In this document: positions 45,537-57,815 of the stretch, piece after piece
Layout of the letters: every line of letters starts with the position of its first letter
Position numbering within the stretch: the stretch's first letter is position 1
Assembly: GCA_015680685.1 (NCBI GenBank)
Contig: MNCI01022655.1
Coordinates: 304,302 to 366,301, forward strand
Source: Gnetum montanum
Taxonomy: Eukaryota > Streptophyta > Gnetopsida > Gnetales > Gnetaceae
Direction: 5' to 3'
Length of the DNA stretch: 62,000 bases
Translations under genes and position numbers: made by a program
The notes under the pieces: generated by a model
What the model was told of the DNA's origin: nothing
Database searches by the model: none
What the model saw: the letters and a program-made list of their open reading frames with translations, nothing else

Positions 45537-46422
45537 TGATGGGATGTGATATTACATGGGCCATGATATCGCGTACGCAATATCGTGTCCACCATGATAT
45601 AGCATCCCCCGCAATATTGAGTACGCAATATCGTGTCTTTCCCTGCGATATCATGTATGCGATATTGTAATCTGCCGTAATGTTAAATAAGAAGCGGCTC
45701 TCCATTATTTGGGACATTAGAGATTAGAGTTAGATTGTAGCTAAACTTTAGCAGTTTGATCCCTCCAAAGATAGATTATTTTTCCTGTGTATGCTCGCAG
45801 TGTGGTGAATGTAATTGTACGACATCCTTTATTCGAGTGTGACGTACTTGGACACACACATGACCGAAAATAAAGATCGAGATTACTTCATCATTGTAGC
45901 ATTCACTTTGTTTATTTATCTATTTATTTAATTATTATTTACTACTTTCCTAATTAGTCTCTCTCACCCTTAAACTCACGTTAGAACATGGAATGAGTAC
46001 GAATTGATTACGAGCATTTAAGTGTGACTACTTGGTAACCCAATGGTGTACCTAGGATCTGCGCTTGGTAATCCTAGTGGTAGTCGTGCACGAAGTTCAA
46101 GATGTATACGATTAATCAAGGAACGGATGCTCATTGCACTTAGGCTAGATTAGATTCTCTTACCCTTTCCTCCTAGCTTAGTTAATATTATTTTCCATTG
46201 CCTTCATGAGTACCATTAGATTAGGAACACGTCATAAACCTCACCCTAGACTAAACCATATGTGACAAATATAATACTAGTTCAAGTGGGAAGACAACGA
46301 ACTACAACCCAAAGATAACTTTCTAGGTGCCAAAACTAGTCCATCTGCGAAGTTCGACCGGATTGCGTGTGAAAACGCTCATATTCGTATGGTTGAGTGT
46401 AGGGGTACCTCGCCACTTATCA
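45537..46422 (+). repeat. 3' LTR of element C
   Basis: TGATGGGATGTGATATTAC to CGCCACTTATCA, 886 bp. It aligns with the 5' LTR with many C/T and G/A differences. Its TATA box has decayed (GTTAAATAA for CTATAAATAA). Palindromes lie at about 45546-45680, most changed from GATATCGC to AATATCG or GATATTGC. Confidence 0.95.
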
Positions 46423-46427
46423 ATAAT

Positions 46428-47050
46428 CCAACAATGAAACTAATAAGCTAGAGGTTAAATCTACCTAAGAGATCTAACCAAAAGAAAATACTTGCTTGGC
46501 TACCATTCAAGCTCACTACATTTGAGGTGAACCTAGCTAAAAATTTATTGTAGAAAATTAAGATATAGATCTTACATAAAGAAGTCCAAGTGAAATTGAA
46601 TTTTTTACCCTTCTAGAACATTGTTTAGAGTAGGTTAGAATCAAATTGTAAAATTTTCCCATGAGAATAGTTCTCTTTAGCAATGATGAATGGTAGAGAA
46701 ACCTTGGCAAATATTAGAGAAATTTATGTATCCTTGTGAAGGTAACAAGGTTTTCAAATACAAAGGCATGATTGAAGAACATGTCCTATCATCCCACATA
46801 TACTAATAAACAAGAATGAATGAGAAAATATTTTGGCATTAATGACAAAGAGTATAAGAATCTCAATAAGACAAAGAAGATCTTATTCAAAATTATTACC
46901 TAACACATGACTCCCATGATGAGATCTAACATTGTAGGTGCTTTCCATGCTTTTGTAATGATAGTTCTTAAGAAATTTGGAGAGGCCAATATTGTTTATT
47001 TTTTGTTTATGTAAATTAAATAATAATTCTTCAAGAACAACCTTGGGTGG
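46428..47050 (+). repeat. Duplicated segment, copy 2, right part
   Basis: This aligns with 30384-31005. It resumes immediately after the target duplication of element C. Confidence 0.9.
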
Positions 47051-47566
47051 TAATGAGTGGCGAGGTACCCCTACACTCAACCATACTGGGATTACCAAAT
47101 GCTACTTATTACTGGGTTACTAAGCGTTACAAACGTGCTCGAAGAGGTCGTATTGAATGCACTTAATTAGGAGAGTCAAGGGTTGAGAGAGATTAATTGT
47201 CTAAGAAAGCATTTAAACATTCAACAGTAATTAAGTCCTATTTAGCTTAGTCCATGTACTACAAGGTTTATTAGAAAGTTCTTCTTTATTACCGTACACA
47301 AATGTGTGCTCAGGTACAATTTGCTTGAATAAAGATCTGTTCACTTTGAGACTCCTACTACGGGCACATGAAAATTATTCTATCTATGGAATGGTAAAAC
47401 TACTATAGTTTGGCTAAGGGTCTAGATCTAGATGAGTGAACAAGGGAAAGTTGCCTCTTATTTATAGAACTGGTGACGGGCTACGATATTGCCTACGCGA
47501 TATCGCAGGGGCCGATGCGATATCGTGTATGCAATATCGCGGCCCATGTGATATTACATTCCAGCA
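47051..47566 (-). repeat. 3' LTR of element G, shortened
   Basis: It begins TAATGAGTGGCGAGG (TG to TA at the tip) and ends CATTCCAGCA. About 300 bp present in the other LTR are missing after CCATAC. It carries a four- to five-unit GATATC cluster (47483-47557) and a minus-strand TATA at about 47457-47465. Confidence 0.85.
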
Positions 47567-48302
47567 TACCCCCATGACTAAATGAAAACTCATCCTCAAA
47601 TTCCTTAAAAAATATTGAGAAGGTATGGGATTATTGACTTGAATGATACTAATGGTGAATGGGATGACATGTGAACGGATCATCATTACAAAATATGAAC
47701 AAATTTAGTGTTCACGACAACAAGAGTGAACACTATACACATTTGACATCCAGCCTTATTTGGCAGCTAGGATAGAAGAGAGAAGAGAGAGAGAAAAGAA
47801 GAAGTCCACTATTGCCAATGCCAAGATTGCACCTTTCTTTGTTCATCCATAAGTGCTCCGTCAATCTCGTTGCTTGCATAACTACTTCAAATGTTCCCTC
47901 CAGATCCAATCCATTGTTGTATGATTGTCATCTGCACACACAACACAGTATGATATTAGCAAGGGTAAATGAATCACAATGCAATTAATAGATTACCTTG
48001 GTGTAAGTTCCATTGGCTGAGTTGTGATATGGCTAATGCGGATCTAGAGATATAATACTGGTGACTACCCAAGGTGTAGGGTTTAGGAGAAAATTGAAAA
48101 AATTGGACTAGAACCCCCATGATTGAGAGCGAACCTCCAATAGTGATAGAATGGAAAAAGATAAGGAATAAGAAAGATGGAGAAAAAGAAACAATGGTCA
48201 CACCAATAAAATGGATGTCAAAGATGGAAATGAAAAAAATAAAGGGTGATTGCAGAAATGTTTAAGGGAAAGAAATTAATGGATGTACCAAATAGGAATG
48301 CT

Positions 48303-48370
48303 AGTGGGTCCTCCCCAAAGTAGGCTCATGCCCTTAATGCCCTGACAATCCCACATTCAAAGAGTCCATA
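48303..48370 (-). other. Conserved spacer motif (copy in G)
   Basis: AGTGGGTCCTCCCCAAAGTA and GCCCTTAATGCCC. See 41648-41732. Confidence 0.5.
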
Positions 48371-49478
48371 GGCTCTAGGAATATCATTCAGAAACAAGAG
48401 TTAAAGTCTCAACCACAAGAGTTTATCAGAAAGAAAATAATGCATCCACCAAAATATGGACTACTGCTACAACCAGTAATGAGGTGATAAATGGAGAAAG
48501 AAGGATGGAAAGAGGAGAATGGAATGGAATCTCAAGAATAGGGTGGTGTATATCCCCTTGTGTATTAATAGTTAATGTGACTTAGTAGATCTCATTCTAA
48601 ATCCAACCTTAAATAAACCACATCCAGTGACTTCGCATTAATACATTTGGCCAATCCATCCACCCGAAGTAACAAGAATGCCTTCACCACAGAGCCACCA
48701 CCATTCCGACGAAACGAAAGAAGAGAAAGTAGGAAGCGAGAAGGGCCTTAGTTAGAGGGAACATGTTTATTTTAGTTCCATAACCAGTGCTTGTAGCCTA
48801 AATGATTATTTCTTCTAAGCGGTGTGCTTTGAATTCTCATTGTTTTCTATTTTTTTTGTGTTTTTGCATGAGAACCACACCATGAAAAGACTTATTATTT
48901 TTATTTGCTCAGCTTCCCGATAATGTGGTAACGTTGGAATGGTAAGAAAACTCAAGAAGAAAACATCCAAGCATCCAAGGGAATGGCCAGCACAAGTGCA
49001 TCAAATCCCCTTGAAGTCAACCCTTTTCAATCCTTGAGTCTTTCCTTAGTTTGAGAAATGCCTAGTCACCGATTCGTTGATAATTCTTATTATTGAAAAA
49101 GGGACTGTACAGTTCCAAGCCAAGAGAGGCCATAGAAATTCATGGATGCATGGATGGTGTGGACTCATTGCCTGCTATATCAAAAGAATCATACCTTAGT
49201 ATCAACATCATCACTTAAAGGTAAAAACCAAACATTAGCAATCAATGAAATATAGTTCATACCATCCTTGGAGCACTTATTAAGTGATAAACCAATAAAA
49301 TAAATGAAAAAGTATAATGATGTTGTAAAACAAAAACAAGAAAAGTTAAAGAAATTTGTAAAAAAAAATGTGTAAAATAAAAACTTAAAAAGAAACTAAG
49401 GGCCTCAAATGATTAGCATAGGTGGCCATCTACCCCATGACTGAGTTGGAAGGGGAAGATCTGAAATAATGAATGAGG

Positions 49479-50333
49479 TCATCCTCTCTCAAATGTGCTA
49501 TGTGCATAGACCATTCTAGGTTCATGATAAGGGTTGGTCAGTTGCACACAGACTAGTATTCTTCTATCGGAGTACTCATTTGGATTTTCTAAGAGTTTCC
49601 AACTTCCCTCGATTGGAAGTTGGTGACACTCTTGCTCTAGTGCATCTATGCTTTCTACGTGGACACAAGTTGGTCCCCCAGTTAGTTTCATGCATATTGG
49701 TGGGTTGCTTTCTTGATTAGCTATCAACCACTAGGTGTTCTCTTGTTGTGTGGTTGCTACATATAGGAACTTTTGTATGTTAACTTCTTGGGCACATCGG
49801 TTGCATGCAGGAGATGCTAAATGTTCCTGTATGCCATCACCCTCTGTATCACTATATGTGATGCATGGAATCTTCTTCTTCTTAATATTTCCATAAGTTT
49901 TTTCCTTAGATATTTCCAAGGAAAGATCGTAGATTCCTAGGCATGCATTTATGGTACTTAGCCATGCCCTCCCCATTATTATTGGAAAGTCCCCTTTGTC
50001 ATTATTTACTTGGATCACTAGAAAGTTAGCTTGGTATGACCAACCACACACAGTGGTAATGATGTCCTCCACCAGTTCCAAGGGAACAATGATGGACTGG
50101 TCAACTAGCTCTAAGTGAATATTACTCTTCTTTAGTGGAGGTAGGTTCCAGGATTTATACATTTCTTGTGATATCAAGTTGACTCTGGATCCTGAGTCAA
50201 GAAGAGCTTTACATGGTTCATTTTGAGCAACTTGGAGGTAGATTAAGGGACTTCCAGGATCAGAGAATTTCCTAGGAAGGTGGCCTTCCTTGATCCAGTC
50301 AGTGACAACATGTGTTAACATAACCATATGCAT
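49479..50333 (-). pseudogene. Protease region of element G
   Basis: Aspartic protease that would process gag. It contains ALLDSGSRVNLISQEMY, with the catalytic D-S-G triad intact (residues about 41-43 of the piece), and FPIIMGRAWLSTINACLGIY, the second retropepsin signature. A single TAG (49728-49730) after QQENT separates a C-terminal part that I do not recognise (GGPTCVHVESIDALEQECHQ). RT would normally follow, but the frame ends at 49479 and nothing pol-like comes after. The protease domain itself is open for 200 residues. Confidence 0.75.
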
Positions 50334-50339
50334 TGAGCT

Positions 50340-52299
50340 CTATTGTTGGTTTGAAGGGAGCTATGAAGCCTTATTTGATGGAGGAACATTCTAAGGCTTA
50401 ACCACTTGTGGTTGTGAGAGCTTGTTTGGACTGTTGGTTCTACATAAAGCTCTTCTCCTTGTACGAGGTTTAGAACCAACAGTGGGTTAAAGGTTTATAG
50501 CTCTTGTAGCATTGCATTGCTATGGTTGAGTGGGGAGTTCCCCTTGCATCATTGGAGTAGGTGGTAGTGGAGCTATTGGTGTAAGAGTTGCGGGTGGATT
50601 CGAAGGATGGTATGGATGTGGTGTGTCTCCCCAAGGAGAAGGAGTCCTATAATACTCCCGAGGGTGGTAGTGACGTTGTGGGTTTGCATGACTAACAAAG
50701 TTACTTGGAGAGATTGACTGTTGCACGTAATAGCCATATGGATCTGGTTGCCAGTAAGGGTATTGTTGCCTTGGTGGTGGCATCCCCCATGACTGTGGGT
50801 ATTGCCACCGTTGGTGTTGCTCCATAGGTTGTGGCAAAGTTCTACTTGGACAATATGTTAAGGATTGGTGGAACTACCTTGGATTACCTTGGGGACAAGG
50901 TAACCTTTGGGGTGCTTGCCGTTTGTTAAGTCATGGTTTAAGTGCATACACCCCAGACTCTTGCAAATGTGAGATTATTGGGCAACATCCCTTAGGATGG
51001 TCATACTGGCATATCTCAAATCCACCATCATTGTCCATATTAGAATCCAAAACCTCTCTAATGATAGTCATTTTACCCTTACCTTTGTTATGTGCATGAT
51101 CCAAATCCCTCTTCTTTTTCTTATCATGGTCACTACTTCACTCCTTAGACTCCTCTACGATTTTTAAAATGGTTTCAAATTTACTATCTAAGGAGTCCCA
51201 CATCTGATCTACCTTATTTGACACTTCTATTATTAATTTCTAAAGTGGAAAGGTTTTCCTACTCACAAACTCTTCAAGTGGTGACTCATCCTCATCCTCA
51301 CAGAATCTCACTCCCCTCTTTCAGAGGGAAGGATCGCGGTTATACTCTTCTGCGCTTTCTCTCTTACATAGTTGTCCTTCTTCCTTAGCTACTTGCTCCA
51401 AAAATCTATGAACCTCATGGGACCTAAGTTCAGATAATCTCCCTTGGGCATATGCCCTAAGGGTTCTCCTGGTTTCATGTCATAGCCCATCTACAAGATG
51501 GCATAGTTGATCCCATTGTGCGTAACCATGGCCCAGGCAACGATGTAGCAATGCATAATATTGGCCCATGGAAACATCCAATGGTTCATGAAGGAGATAG
51601 TGAATGTGATGATGAAGGGGAAGAGGAAGGAGAAACATCACCATGACGATGTTTCTTACCTTCCCTTCGGTGATCTTGACCTTGATCGTGATGACGATCA
51701 GGATGCTTGCCCTTATCTTGTGTTTGTGTTCCCTCATTGAACACTTGGTGTTTGTGGGAATCAGAACCAGGGTTATGTATTGTGGAGTGAAGGTTCTAAT
51801 ACACCACCTCCTCACTATCGTTAAGAGGGGGAACATAATTTTGTGGAGAACCTATTGAAATAGGTTCACCACCCTTAATTTCTCTTATGATGGGTGAAGC
51901 ATTATAAGGTCCTTTTCCCTTCAACGATGTGTGGTAACTCTCCTGTTGTGAGTCCCATTGACATTGTGCTTCTATGGGATGGTATTCCCTTGCATTGTAA
52001 TCACATGCAATGTACTTAGCATATAATTGTGACATGCCTATTCATGCAAGGGCACGAAGGAGCATGTTGGGGGCTGCTCCGTCTGGAGGCAACACTATGT
52101 TACCCTCCAAGTCTCTCCAATGTAGTTGTTCGTCTTTATGGAAGAAAAACGTAAAGTCGGGTATATATTCATCATGATGAGCATATACCACACTAAATTG
52201 TTAAGGAACTTGCAAATTTTGGTTATGTGCATTGTGCCGCTGATTATCACTAGTGTTGGTCCTAGGCGGTGAAGTGCTTTTGTGTGGAGAAGAAGACAT
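50340..52299 (-). pseudogene. gag of element G (broken)
   Basis: The start at 52297-52299 reads MSSSPHKSTSPPRTNTSDNQ. Later pieces: MSQLYAKYIACDYNAREYHP (52035-51796), then the conserved HEPLDVSMGQYYALLHRCLG block (ending near 51480) shared with gag of C, helical KVDQMWDSLDSKFETILKIV (about 51190), and a Gln/Pro/Tyr-rich tail (50837-50520: RQQYPYWQPDPYGYYVQ). Several stops and frame shifts interrupt it. Confidence 0.65.
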
Positions 52300-52420
52300 T
52301 TTAGTATTGTTCGGTGTGCTATTTACCATTATGTTATTTTTCTCTTGATTAACCCTAAGGGTTTGTTTTAGCTCCCAATGATGTGAATGATTTCCTATGT
52401 TCTACGTAGTGCACAAAGAA

Positions 52421-52443
52421 CTAAGTCCTCAACAACGGTGCCA
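52421..52443 (-). other. Primer-binding site of element G
   Basis: Minus strand TGGCACCGTTGTTGAGGAC starts 1 nt from the LTR. It is tRNA-Asp-like with changes. Confidence 0.7.
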
Positions 52444-52444
52444 A

Positions 52445-53193
52445 TGATGAGTGGCGAGGTACCCCTACACTCAACCATACGAATACAAGCATCTCACGCA
52501 CGATCCAGTTGAACTTCAAGGACTAAGTGCTTGTGCGCCCTAATGGAACACTTAAGGTTAATCAATTGTTGACCTTCAAAACTTACTTGTATTGTCACGG
52601 TTGTATGGTTAAGCAAGTTTGACGTATGTGATTTTTATAAATTTTATGTTTTTAATGCCTATGCTAGTAGGGAAGGGTGAAGAGACTAAGTGACTAACCA
52701 TTCGCTAACTAAGTTCTAATCATCCTAGCACTAGTATCTGTTCCCACTTGCTGCACACACCTTGAACCAATGCAACACTACTAGGATTACCAAACGCTAC
52801 TCATTGCTGGGTTACCAAGCATTACACACGTGCTCGAAGCGGTCGTACTGAATGCACTTAACTAAGAGAGTCAAGGGTTGAGAGAGATTAATTATCTAAG
52901 AAAGCATTTAAACATTCAATAGTAATTAAGTCCTATTTAGCTTAGTCCATGTACTGCAAGGTTTATCAGAAAGTTCGTCTTTATTTCCATACACAAATTT
53001 GTGCTCAGGTACAATTTGCTCGAATAAAGATCCGTTCACTTTGAGACTCCTACTGCAGGCACATGGAAATTATTCTATCTCTGGAATGGCAAAATTTCTA
53101 TAGTTTGGCTAAGGGTCTAGATCTAGATGAGTGAACAAGGAAAAGCCACCTCTTATTTATAGAACTAGCGACATGCAATATCGCATCCCATCA
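52445..53193 (-). repeat. 5' LTR of element G
   Basis: 749 bp from TGATGAGTGGCGAGG to CGCATCCCATCA. It shares the long middle with 47087-47566. It retains only one AATATCGC palindrome copy (about 53177-53185) beside the TATA box. Confidence 0.9.
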
Positions 53194-53480
53194 ATTTGAT
53201 TTCTCACTATAGTGCAAGAAGCCCACAATACATAAAAGAAAGTTGAATGGAAGATGTTCATGACCTAAGCTAAATTTTCTAGAATTAGAAGCATAGATAA
53301 ATGGACTCGATATGAAAAACATGCAACTGGAGAAGGCTAGTAGAGAAGCTTTTGAAGATCACTTCCAAGAAATCAAGTAGGAATAGACAAAGGCAAACTT
53401 GAAGATTGTTAGATTAGCATATGAAAACAAAAATTTACGAACATTGAGACAAAAATTGCTACTAAAAATGTATTATAACA
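53194..53480 (+). pseudogene. Orphan fragment of a 3'-ORF coiled-coil protein
   Basis: At 53310-53465 a plus-strand frame reads MKNMQLEKASREAFEDHFQE, then two TAG stops, then TKANLKIVRLAYENKNLRTL followed by RQKLL. This resembles VNRDVCRLAKENRTLS...IRQKLA of the 3' ORF in C. Both stops sit where the relative suggests Gln. It is probably a remnant of an older element into which G inserted. Confidence 0.45.
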
Positions 53481-55905
53481 AAATGTGCAACACCCCTATT
53501 AATTATCTATAATATTATATAAATAACTAATGGAATTGCTATGAATCCCAAGATTTTGGGTTTACCTTCATCTAACTAACTAATAAAGTAATCATGTAAC
53601 TAATAAAGTTCATTATTTAGAAGAATAATAAAAATAACAAAACATGGTGTAGCAAAATTCCTTATTATTTGCATTAAAAATTAAAGAAAAATAAATATAA
53701 GAAAATGCATACTAATGAAATCACTAAAAAGTAACTGCTGAAAAATAAAATAAATTGTATAATTAGATAGTACATGAAAAGATTATCCAAATGACACTCA
53801 TTTCTCCTTAATCAAACTTCTAAAAATAAATTTATTCATCTTTAAATTTTATTAATAAAATTATAATATATAATAAAATAATATTAGTTTTCTCTCAAAC
53901 GTATAGCACATGCTAAAATGAAAAATGATCATTGTGATGTCTTAGTCAAGATTACCAACTTGAAAATTTCATAACTATTATATTTTATTATTTATTTACA
54001 AAAATAAATACATGGCTCAATTATCCAAAATTTGTACATGTTTTATATTTTTACAAAAAGGACAAAATATACAAAGATTATTTCAAAAGTGACCATCTTC
54101 TATGAAATTAAGACACCTTTCATCTTTTGATCCATTTTTAGCCTTTCCCTATCTACTCTCAGCTTTTTACGTTAAAATGTAGAAGAAAGTGGAACTCCTC
54201 AAGTAAGAAAGGTTATTTTATTTCCTTATTCATGGAGCATATAAGGTTTTGACTGAAAAGTCTAAGGATATGTGTGGAACAAAGACTTCCAATTAAATAT
54301 TTAAAAATATTCTAAAATATAAAAATGCTACAAAAGTTCCAAAAATATAAATATTTTTATATTTTATCTAAAAATATCCACAAGAATAAATCTTGATTAA
54401 TTCTCACTACCAAATATGCAACCTTTACTATTAACATCGAATTATCCAAAGTAACCTAAAGCATGTTCCTAATGGCCAAGTCTTGGTAATAGCTTTACTA
54501 CTAACATCATCATCAACCTATGATACACAGCTAAGAAAGATAAGGTTTGTCTATGCCTCACTACATACAATTAGACTCATTTGCTCAATGTCATGGTATT
54601 GGCTAAATTCTCAACACATGAACTTACAAATCAAAATCCAAGGTTGGAAATCTATCCTAACCCTTGTTCCCATGAGGTGGGGCCTACTTAAAAACATCTC
54701 ACTACTACATTCAAATAAGGGCATCTTCTTTTTGATTCCCACTACCAGCTAATCAAAATCTAGGTCCAAGTACAATATTTTATCTCATTTTCTTTTATAT
54801 TTTCCATTTTTAAAGGTTTTAAAAAATAACTAGAATTCTTGCAAAACCTCACTTTATACAAAAGATAATTCAAAATAATCATAAAATATTTGAAAAGTAA
54901 GTTGACCAACGTTTCCACATATCTCAAAAAGTTCATAAAGATAGAAAATAATTTGAACTAAATTTCGATACAAAAAAAATCCAAAATGACAAAAATTTGA
55001 TAGAATCTTATCTTAATATTTAAAATAATAATAAAAGCAAAGAGTTAGGTAGCTAGAAGAAATAGTACAAAATCCACAGTAAAGTAGGATAGCATCATAG
55101 AAAGAAAAAAAAATAACATAAACCTTCTTATAGAATCTCTATGACCTTTTCCATCCATAAAGCTCATAACTCTCTTTTCCTTCTCTCCAAACCCATGTGC
55201 TTGAAGCCTTCTATAATATAAAATGAAGCATAATAGAAGGATCATGTCCTAGGGTATGTGTAAACATGCATGAACTCTTTTCCCAAAACTAAACATGTTG
55301 TTTTTGCTCAAACATGAAAATGCAAAAGAATCCTTTCTTATGAAAATGGGAAATGATGAAATGGGGAGGAGGAGGAAGGGATTATAGTGTATTTTTTGTA
55401 AGGTTTTCATTTTTTTAGAAATTTTAAAATTTTCTAGAAATGAACACTATAGATTTAATTTTGATGAACCAAAGATCAAATCTGACACTTTTGTACATTT
55501 CAAATAAAGAGCTTTTAAGAAATATCTAATTTTAATTAAATTTAGCTCAAAATCTAAGTTTGATGATAAAAAGTTATAGGAGTATAGCTTGGGTAGCGAT
55601 AGGATCTTAAATGCTCCATGAACATAGTATTATATGATCATATGTGCATAATACAAAATAAAATATGCATATTCAAATATTTATGAATGCATAATAATTG
55701 ATGATAAGCACCCAAAATGTACCCTTTGAATATACTTCATAAGTGGGTTTTATAAATTTTTAATTAATAAATAAATACATTTTATTTCTAATAAGAGTAT
55801 TGATATCAAATAATAATGATTTATATATTTTATTAATAAATTGGAATTATTAATATCTTTTACAAATGTTTAGGTTATGATCAAATTATAGAAGGGATTT
55901 AATAT
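53481..55905. other. AT-rich sequence without recognisable genes
   Basis: Very A/T-rich with short A and T runs. Open frames at 54483-54752 and 55045-55245 show no known motif. Nothing else supported. Confidence 0.7.
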
Positions 55906-56755
55906 TGATGAGCGATGAGTAGTCCCTATGCCCAACCATATGAATCATATGCATTCAGTAGCAATCCAATTGAATTTTTTGGACTTTAGCTCTCTAAATG
56001 CATAATATCCAAGGTAGTGAGTCAAGGATGTGATCATTGTCATTTTGGCTTCACTTGTGTAAGCACAAGTGTATGGTTAAGTGTAAGCCAAGGCACATGA
56101 TTTTTATTGATTTTATATTTTATCTAATTTAATATAACTGTGGAAGAAAGTAATTAATTATGAATTAATGTAATTAACTATCTAATACCTTAATCTACTT
56201 TTTACCATAAGTATTCAGGCCCACCTACCATGCACATCCTAAACTTGTTAAGAATGCTACTGGGTTACCAAGTATTAGGCTACTCGGCAAACTAAGCAAT
56301 AAAACTGTTAGGATTACCAAGCATTAACAATATGTTCCAGGTGATTGTACTTATGTATATTAATCAACTAAAGACATGAATGTAAAGTGCATGAAGAGTA
56401 AACTGCATGAAAGTAAACATTAATCTATTCTAAATGTTGTAAGGAGTTAAAAGCACTTCATCTTTATTGTTGGCACATCAAGGTGTTTAGGTACATTGAT
56501 GCTTAAATAAGGATTTGTACAATACTTGAAGTCCTAGTGCGGGCACTTAGAAAATATTCTAACTTTCATAGAAACAAATTGGAAGAATCTAGTTACTCTA
56601 TTGACTCAATGGTACCATAAATATGGTGGGTATGTGCATTTATATAACTAAAGATAAACACTGCATCGATGCATCAACCCATGCATTGATAAGGATGCAT
56701 TGACAAGGATGCATCAATGAGGATGCGTTGATGTAGCCTATTGCAATATTCATCA
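55906..56755 (-). repeat. 3' LTR of element E
   Basis: 850 bp from TGATGAGCGATGAG to AATATTCATCA. A minus-strand TATA (TTATATAAAT) lies at about 56638-56647. The TGATGCATCA-type cluster lies at about 56662-56735. It shares the layout and several blocks with the F LTR (CCAACCAT, CTACTGGGTTACCAAG, AATAAGGAT). Confidence 0.8.
56662..56735. promoter_or_regulatory. GATGCATC palindromes in LTR E
   Basis: TGCATCGATGCATCAA, ATGCATTGATAAGGATGC, ATGCATTGAC, GATGCATCAATGAGGATGCG and TTGATG. At least five near-palindromic GATGCATC units lie within about 15 bp of the TATA box. Confidence 0.65.
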
Positions 56756-57740
56756 TACTCCCATAATTAACAGAAAATTCGTTCTTAAGTGAATAAAAGT
56801 AGGATCAAGCTTCTTACAAAATTAGGAAGGTACAAAATCATAGATTGACTAAATAGATTGATTAATCTAAAGTCCCCAATTGTACAGAATTACAATAATT
56901 ACAAAAATGGATGTTTAGGAGAAAAATTGAACACCCTTATAAAATTGGATAGCTAGAATCTTCAGACAGCTAAAGACGAAGAGAATATCAAATAGTGGTA
57001 GAAGGTGGAGGCTCTTGGAATGCTGAAGGATCTTCATTAGACTCCGATGCATGTGGCGGTGGTATTTTGCTATGGCCACTACTTCTAGTGAACGATAAGA
57101 AGCATCTAGTAGTGCCTTTTTCTTCTTCTCTCAACTGCTAGTCCCTTCCTTCTCTTAGCTACTTCTCCCTTGGTTGGGATGGTACTTCATCCTATGGTCT
57201 GTTTAGTACCATTTTTAATCACAAACATAACCATAGATTAGTGTTTTATCTGTAACTTGTAGTACTCTAATACCTTTCTTCTTTTGGATAAGTTACACTT
57301 AGGTTAGTTGTGACCATGGCAAATTGGTTATTTTATTATGATTTTATTATTACTTATCCATTTAGCTATCAGAGTTTATTGATGAGGGTTAACTTGATAT
57401 AGATGGTGATTGTAATAATATTTTAGTAGTAAAAAATTTTCCATCATAAACCATGTTGTGACCCCCACAATGTAAAGCTCACCTTTGATAGCATGAGGAT
57501 TGAAGAATGAGTTGAATCGAATAAGCGATTTGAAAGGTATGGCTTCAAGAAGCTAAAAGAACCTAGAATAAGGAAAAATCATGAAAAAGGGCTCAAAATT
57601 TAGTTGGAAAAAGGAGATTTGAATGGAGTTTGATTGCCAAGGTATGCAAAAATGTGATGTTCCATGCTAAAAAATAATGAATTTGAAAGAAAAATGAATA
57701 ACGGATAAGAGATTTACCTTTCTAGACCAAAGAGGATGAT

Positions 57741-57815
57741 AGTGGGTCCTCCCCATAGCAAGCTCATGTCTTTAATGCCCTTTCATGCCCTCATACTAAG
57801 GGGTTTGTAGGCCCT
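57741..57815 (-). other. Conserved spacer motif (copy in E)
   Basis: AGTGGGTCCTCCCCATAGCA and TTTAATGCCC, as at 48303. Confidence 0.5.

Larger units (their letters stand above)
37893..46427 (+). mobile_element. Element C: LTR retrotransposon with gag and 3' ORF but no pol, flanked by target duplication ATAAT
   Basis: The element is 37898-46422 with LTRs 37898-38548 and 45537-46422, both TG...CA. The flanks ATAAT (37893-37897 and 46423-46427) form a 5-bp target duplication; the uninterrupted site is preserved in duplicated copy 1 (CATCATAATCCAACAATG at about 30373-30390). Contents: PBS, gag, proline-rich gag tail, conserved spacer, internal promoter, 3' ORF and polypurine tract. There is no protease, RT, RNase H or integrase, so it depends on another element. 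The Athila-like gag and tRNA-Asp-type PBS point to Ty3/gypsy. Confidence 0.95.
47051..53193 (-). mobile_element. Element G: gag-protease LTR element without RT or integrase
   Basis: Minus strand: 5' LTR (52445-53193), PBS, gag (from 52299), gag tail, protease, a 1.9-kb non-coding stretch, polypurine tract (47567-47580) and 3' LTR (47051-47566). There is no RT, RNase H or integrase. The palindromes and PBS place it in the C family, but the LTR body differs from C. The flanks do not share a target duplication (GGTGG against ATTTG), so at least one end is rearranged. Confidence 0.85.

Noticed and set aside
54483-54752. 89-codon plus-strand frame
   Set aside because: No recognisable domain, in AT-rich sequence with no coding neighbours; likely chance.
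55045-55245. 66-codon hydrophobic minus-strand frame
   Set aside because: Phe/Leu-rich because of A-rich template; no supporting start context or homologue.
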